In this document: one piece after another, positions 63,130 through 64,000 of the stretch
Layout: each line of letters begins with the position of its first letter
How positions within the stretch are numbered: the first letter of the stretch is position 1
NCBI GenBank assembly: GCA_963766505.1
Contig: CAVYAL010000005.1
Span: 1,534,945-1,598,944 of the forward strand
Length of the DNA stretch: 64,000 nt
Reading direction: 5' to 3'
DNA from: DATIRA01 sp963766505
GTDB lineage: Bacteria; Pseudomonadota; Gammaproteobacteria; Steroidobacterales; Steroidobacteraceae
Translations under genes and position numbers: made by a program
Notes under the pieces: generated by a model
Seen by the model: the letters and a program-made list of their open reading frames with translations, nothing else
The model's database searches: none
Told to the model about the DNA's origin: nothing

Positions 63130-64000
63130 GTGCTGTACCTCGTCGACGCGAGCGTGTTCATCTTCCGCGCCTACTACTCGGTGCCGGTCGAGGTCGCGGA
63201 CCCCGAGGGTAATCCGGTCAATGCGCTGCACGGCTTCGCCCGCTTCCTCGGGGACCTGCTCGAGGCAGAGTCGCCCGAACACATCGCCGTCGCGTTCGAC
63301 GAGAGCCTGTCGAAGTCCTTTCGCAACGAGATCTATCCCGCCTACAAGGCGAACCGCGAGCCCGCGCCGCCGGAGCTGAAGCGGCAGTTCGCGCTCTGCC
63401 GCGAGCTCTGCGAGCACCTCGGCATCGCCGCGTTCTCGAGCCCCCGCTACGAGGCGGACGACATCATCGGCACGCTCGCGACCCGGGCGCAGGCCGAGGG
63501 CATGCCGGTGACGATCGTCAGCCGCGACAAGGACCTCACCCAGCTCGTCGCCACGAACGACACCTACTGGGACGCCGTTGCAGACGTGCGCTACGGCTAC
63601 GCGGACATCGAGGAGCGCTTCGGCGTGATACCGGAGCGCATGGCCGACTTCCTCGCGCTGATGGGCGACGCGGTGGACAACATCCCGGGTGTCCCCGGCG
63701 TCGGCCGGAAGACGGCCGCGAAGCTGCTGAAGCACTTCGACACGCTGCCGGGCGTCTTCGAGAATCTCGAGCAGGTGCCGAAGCTCAAGTTCCGCGGCGC
63801 GGCCTTCGTCGCCGCGAGCCTCGCCGAGCATCGCGAAACCGCGTTCCTCTCGAGGCGCCTGACGGGCATCGCCTGCGACATGCCGATCGAGCTCGGCGCG
63901 GGCGGGCTCGGCCGGACGGCGCCCGACCTCGGCGGCATCCAGGACTTCTACGACGCGCAGGGTTTCGGGCGCATGCTCAGGGAGCAGGCCCGGCGCGTCG
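63130..64000 (+). CDS. 5'-3' exonuclease / flap endonuclease (cut by the right edge)
   Basis: Structure-specific nuclease of the FEN/Pol I 5'-nuclease family, at least 290 residues; the C-terminus is outside the window. GTG 63130 starts LYLVDASVFIFRAYYSVP, the metal-binding N-terminal strand. Later acidic motifs are VAFDESLSKSFRNEIYPAYK, EADDIIGTLATRAQ, VSRDKDLTQLV and GDAVDNIPGVPGVGRKTAAK (helix-hairpin-helix). The wording of the N-terminus and the SKSFRNEIYP segment fit stand-alone flap endonucleases better than full DNA polymerase I, but the missing end prevents a decision. GAGGGG is 8 bases upstream. Confidence 0.85.
   Translation, partial: MLYLVDASVFIFRAYYSVPVEVADPEGNPVNALHGFARFLGDLLEAESPEHIAVAFDESLSKSFRNEIYPAYKANREPAPPELKRQFALCRELCEHLGIAAFSSPRYEADDIIGTLATRAQAEGMPVTIVSRDKDLTQLVATNDTYWDAVADVRYGYADIEERFGVIPERMADFLALMGDAVDNIPGVPGVGRKTAAKLLKHFDTLPGVFENLEQVPKLKFRGAAFVAASLAEHRETAFLSRRLTGIACDMPIELGAGGLGRTAPDLGGIQDFYDAQGFGRMLREQARRV

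Overview
The window comes from a high-GC chromosome, most likely a gammaproteobacterium near the Xanthomonadales, Nevskiales or Steroidobacterales. This placement is inferred from gene content (OxyR, CysB, ComM, PriA, ArgS, YajQ, PntAB and a Csu-like pilus) and from family resemblance; no marker-gene comparison was possible. There are no rRNA or tRNA genes and no CRISPR array. Most genes are dense, overlapping and housekeeping-like, with a few accessory patches.

Layout. 1-6.2 kb (minus): a lipid kinase cut by the window edge, a DUF4124 protein, and a three-gene 2-oxoacid:ferredoxin oxidoreductase operon (iron-sulfur flavoprotein, fused gamma/alpha subunit, beta subunit). 6.4-11 kb: a Csu-like chaperone-usher pilus cluster. 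11.1-15.5 kb (minus): OxyR, a PCuAC copper chaperone, and a 999-residue protein joining a lipase-like hydrolase, an M17-N/macro-like domain and a CHAT caspase-like protease. 15.6-17.1 kb: a Nudix hydrolase and a D-2-hydroxyacid dehydrogenase. 17.4-22.5 kb: hoxFUYHW, a soluble NAD-reducing [NiFe] hydrogenase. 22.5-36.1 kb: nitroreductase, fatty-acid desaturase, FecA-like receptor, YajQ, a HerA-like ATPase, a DUF305 protein, a GFA-type protein, an ABC exporter, CysB and ComM.

36.2-42.9 kb holds a large secreted SpvB/RHS protein whose C-terminal toxin tip has decayed through several frameshifts and a stop codon. 42.9-50.4 kb carries cysteine synthase, argS with a SPOR protein, a DUF4382 lipoprotein, a six-EF-hand protein and priA, with an inverted pair of DnaA boxes upstream of priA. 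50.7-52.6 kb is a sigma factor operon ending in a DUF3106 protein. 52.9-55.4 kb has a ScyD/ScyE-like protein and a sodium:amino-acid symporter. 55.5-56.9 kb is an accessory patch: a lower-GC papain-like protease gene lies between two decayed IS91-like transposase fragments. 56.9-64 kb has pntBA, an HNH nuclease, a DUF4287/DUF5655-type protein, a GNAT acetyltransferase, an aspartyl beta-hydroxylase-like protein and a flap endonuclease cut by the right edge.

How it fits together: Hox hydrogenase, PntAB and the ferredoxin-linked 2-oxoacid enzyme all interconvert low-potential electrons and NAD(P)H, suggesting a flexible redox metabolism with H2 as a possible donor. Five otherwise normal genes (nitroreductase, FecA-like receptor, SPOR protein, priA, GNAT) each contain one apparent extra base, always an insertion. 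This looks more like sequence error than biology and should be kept in mind when using these gene models.
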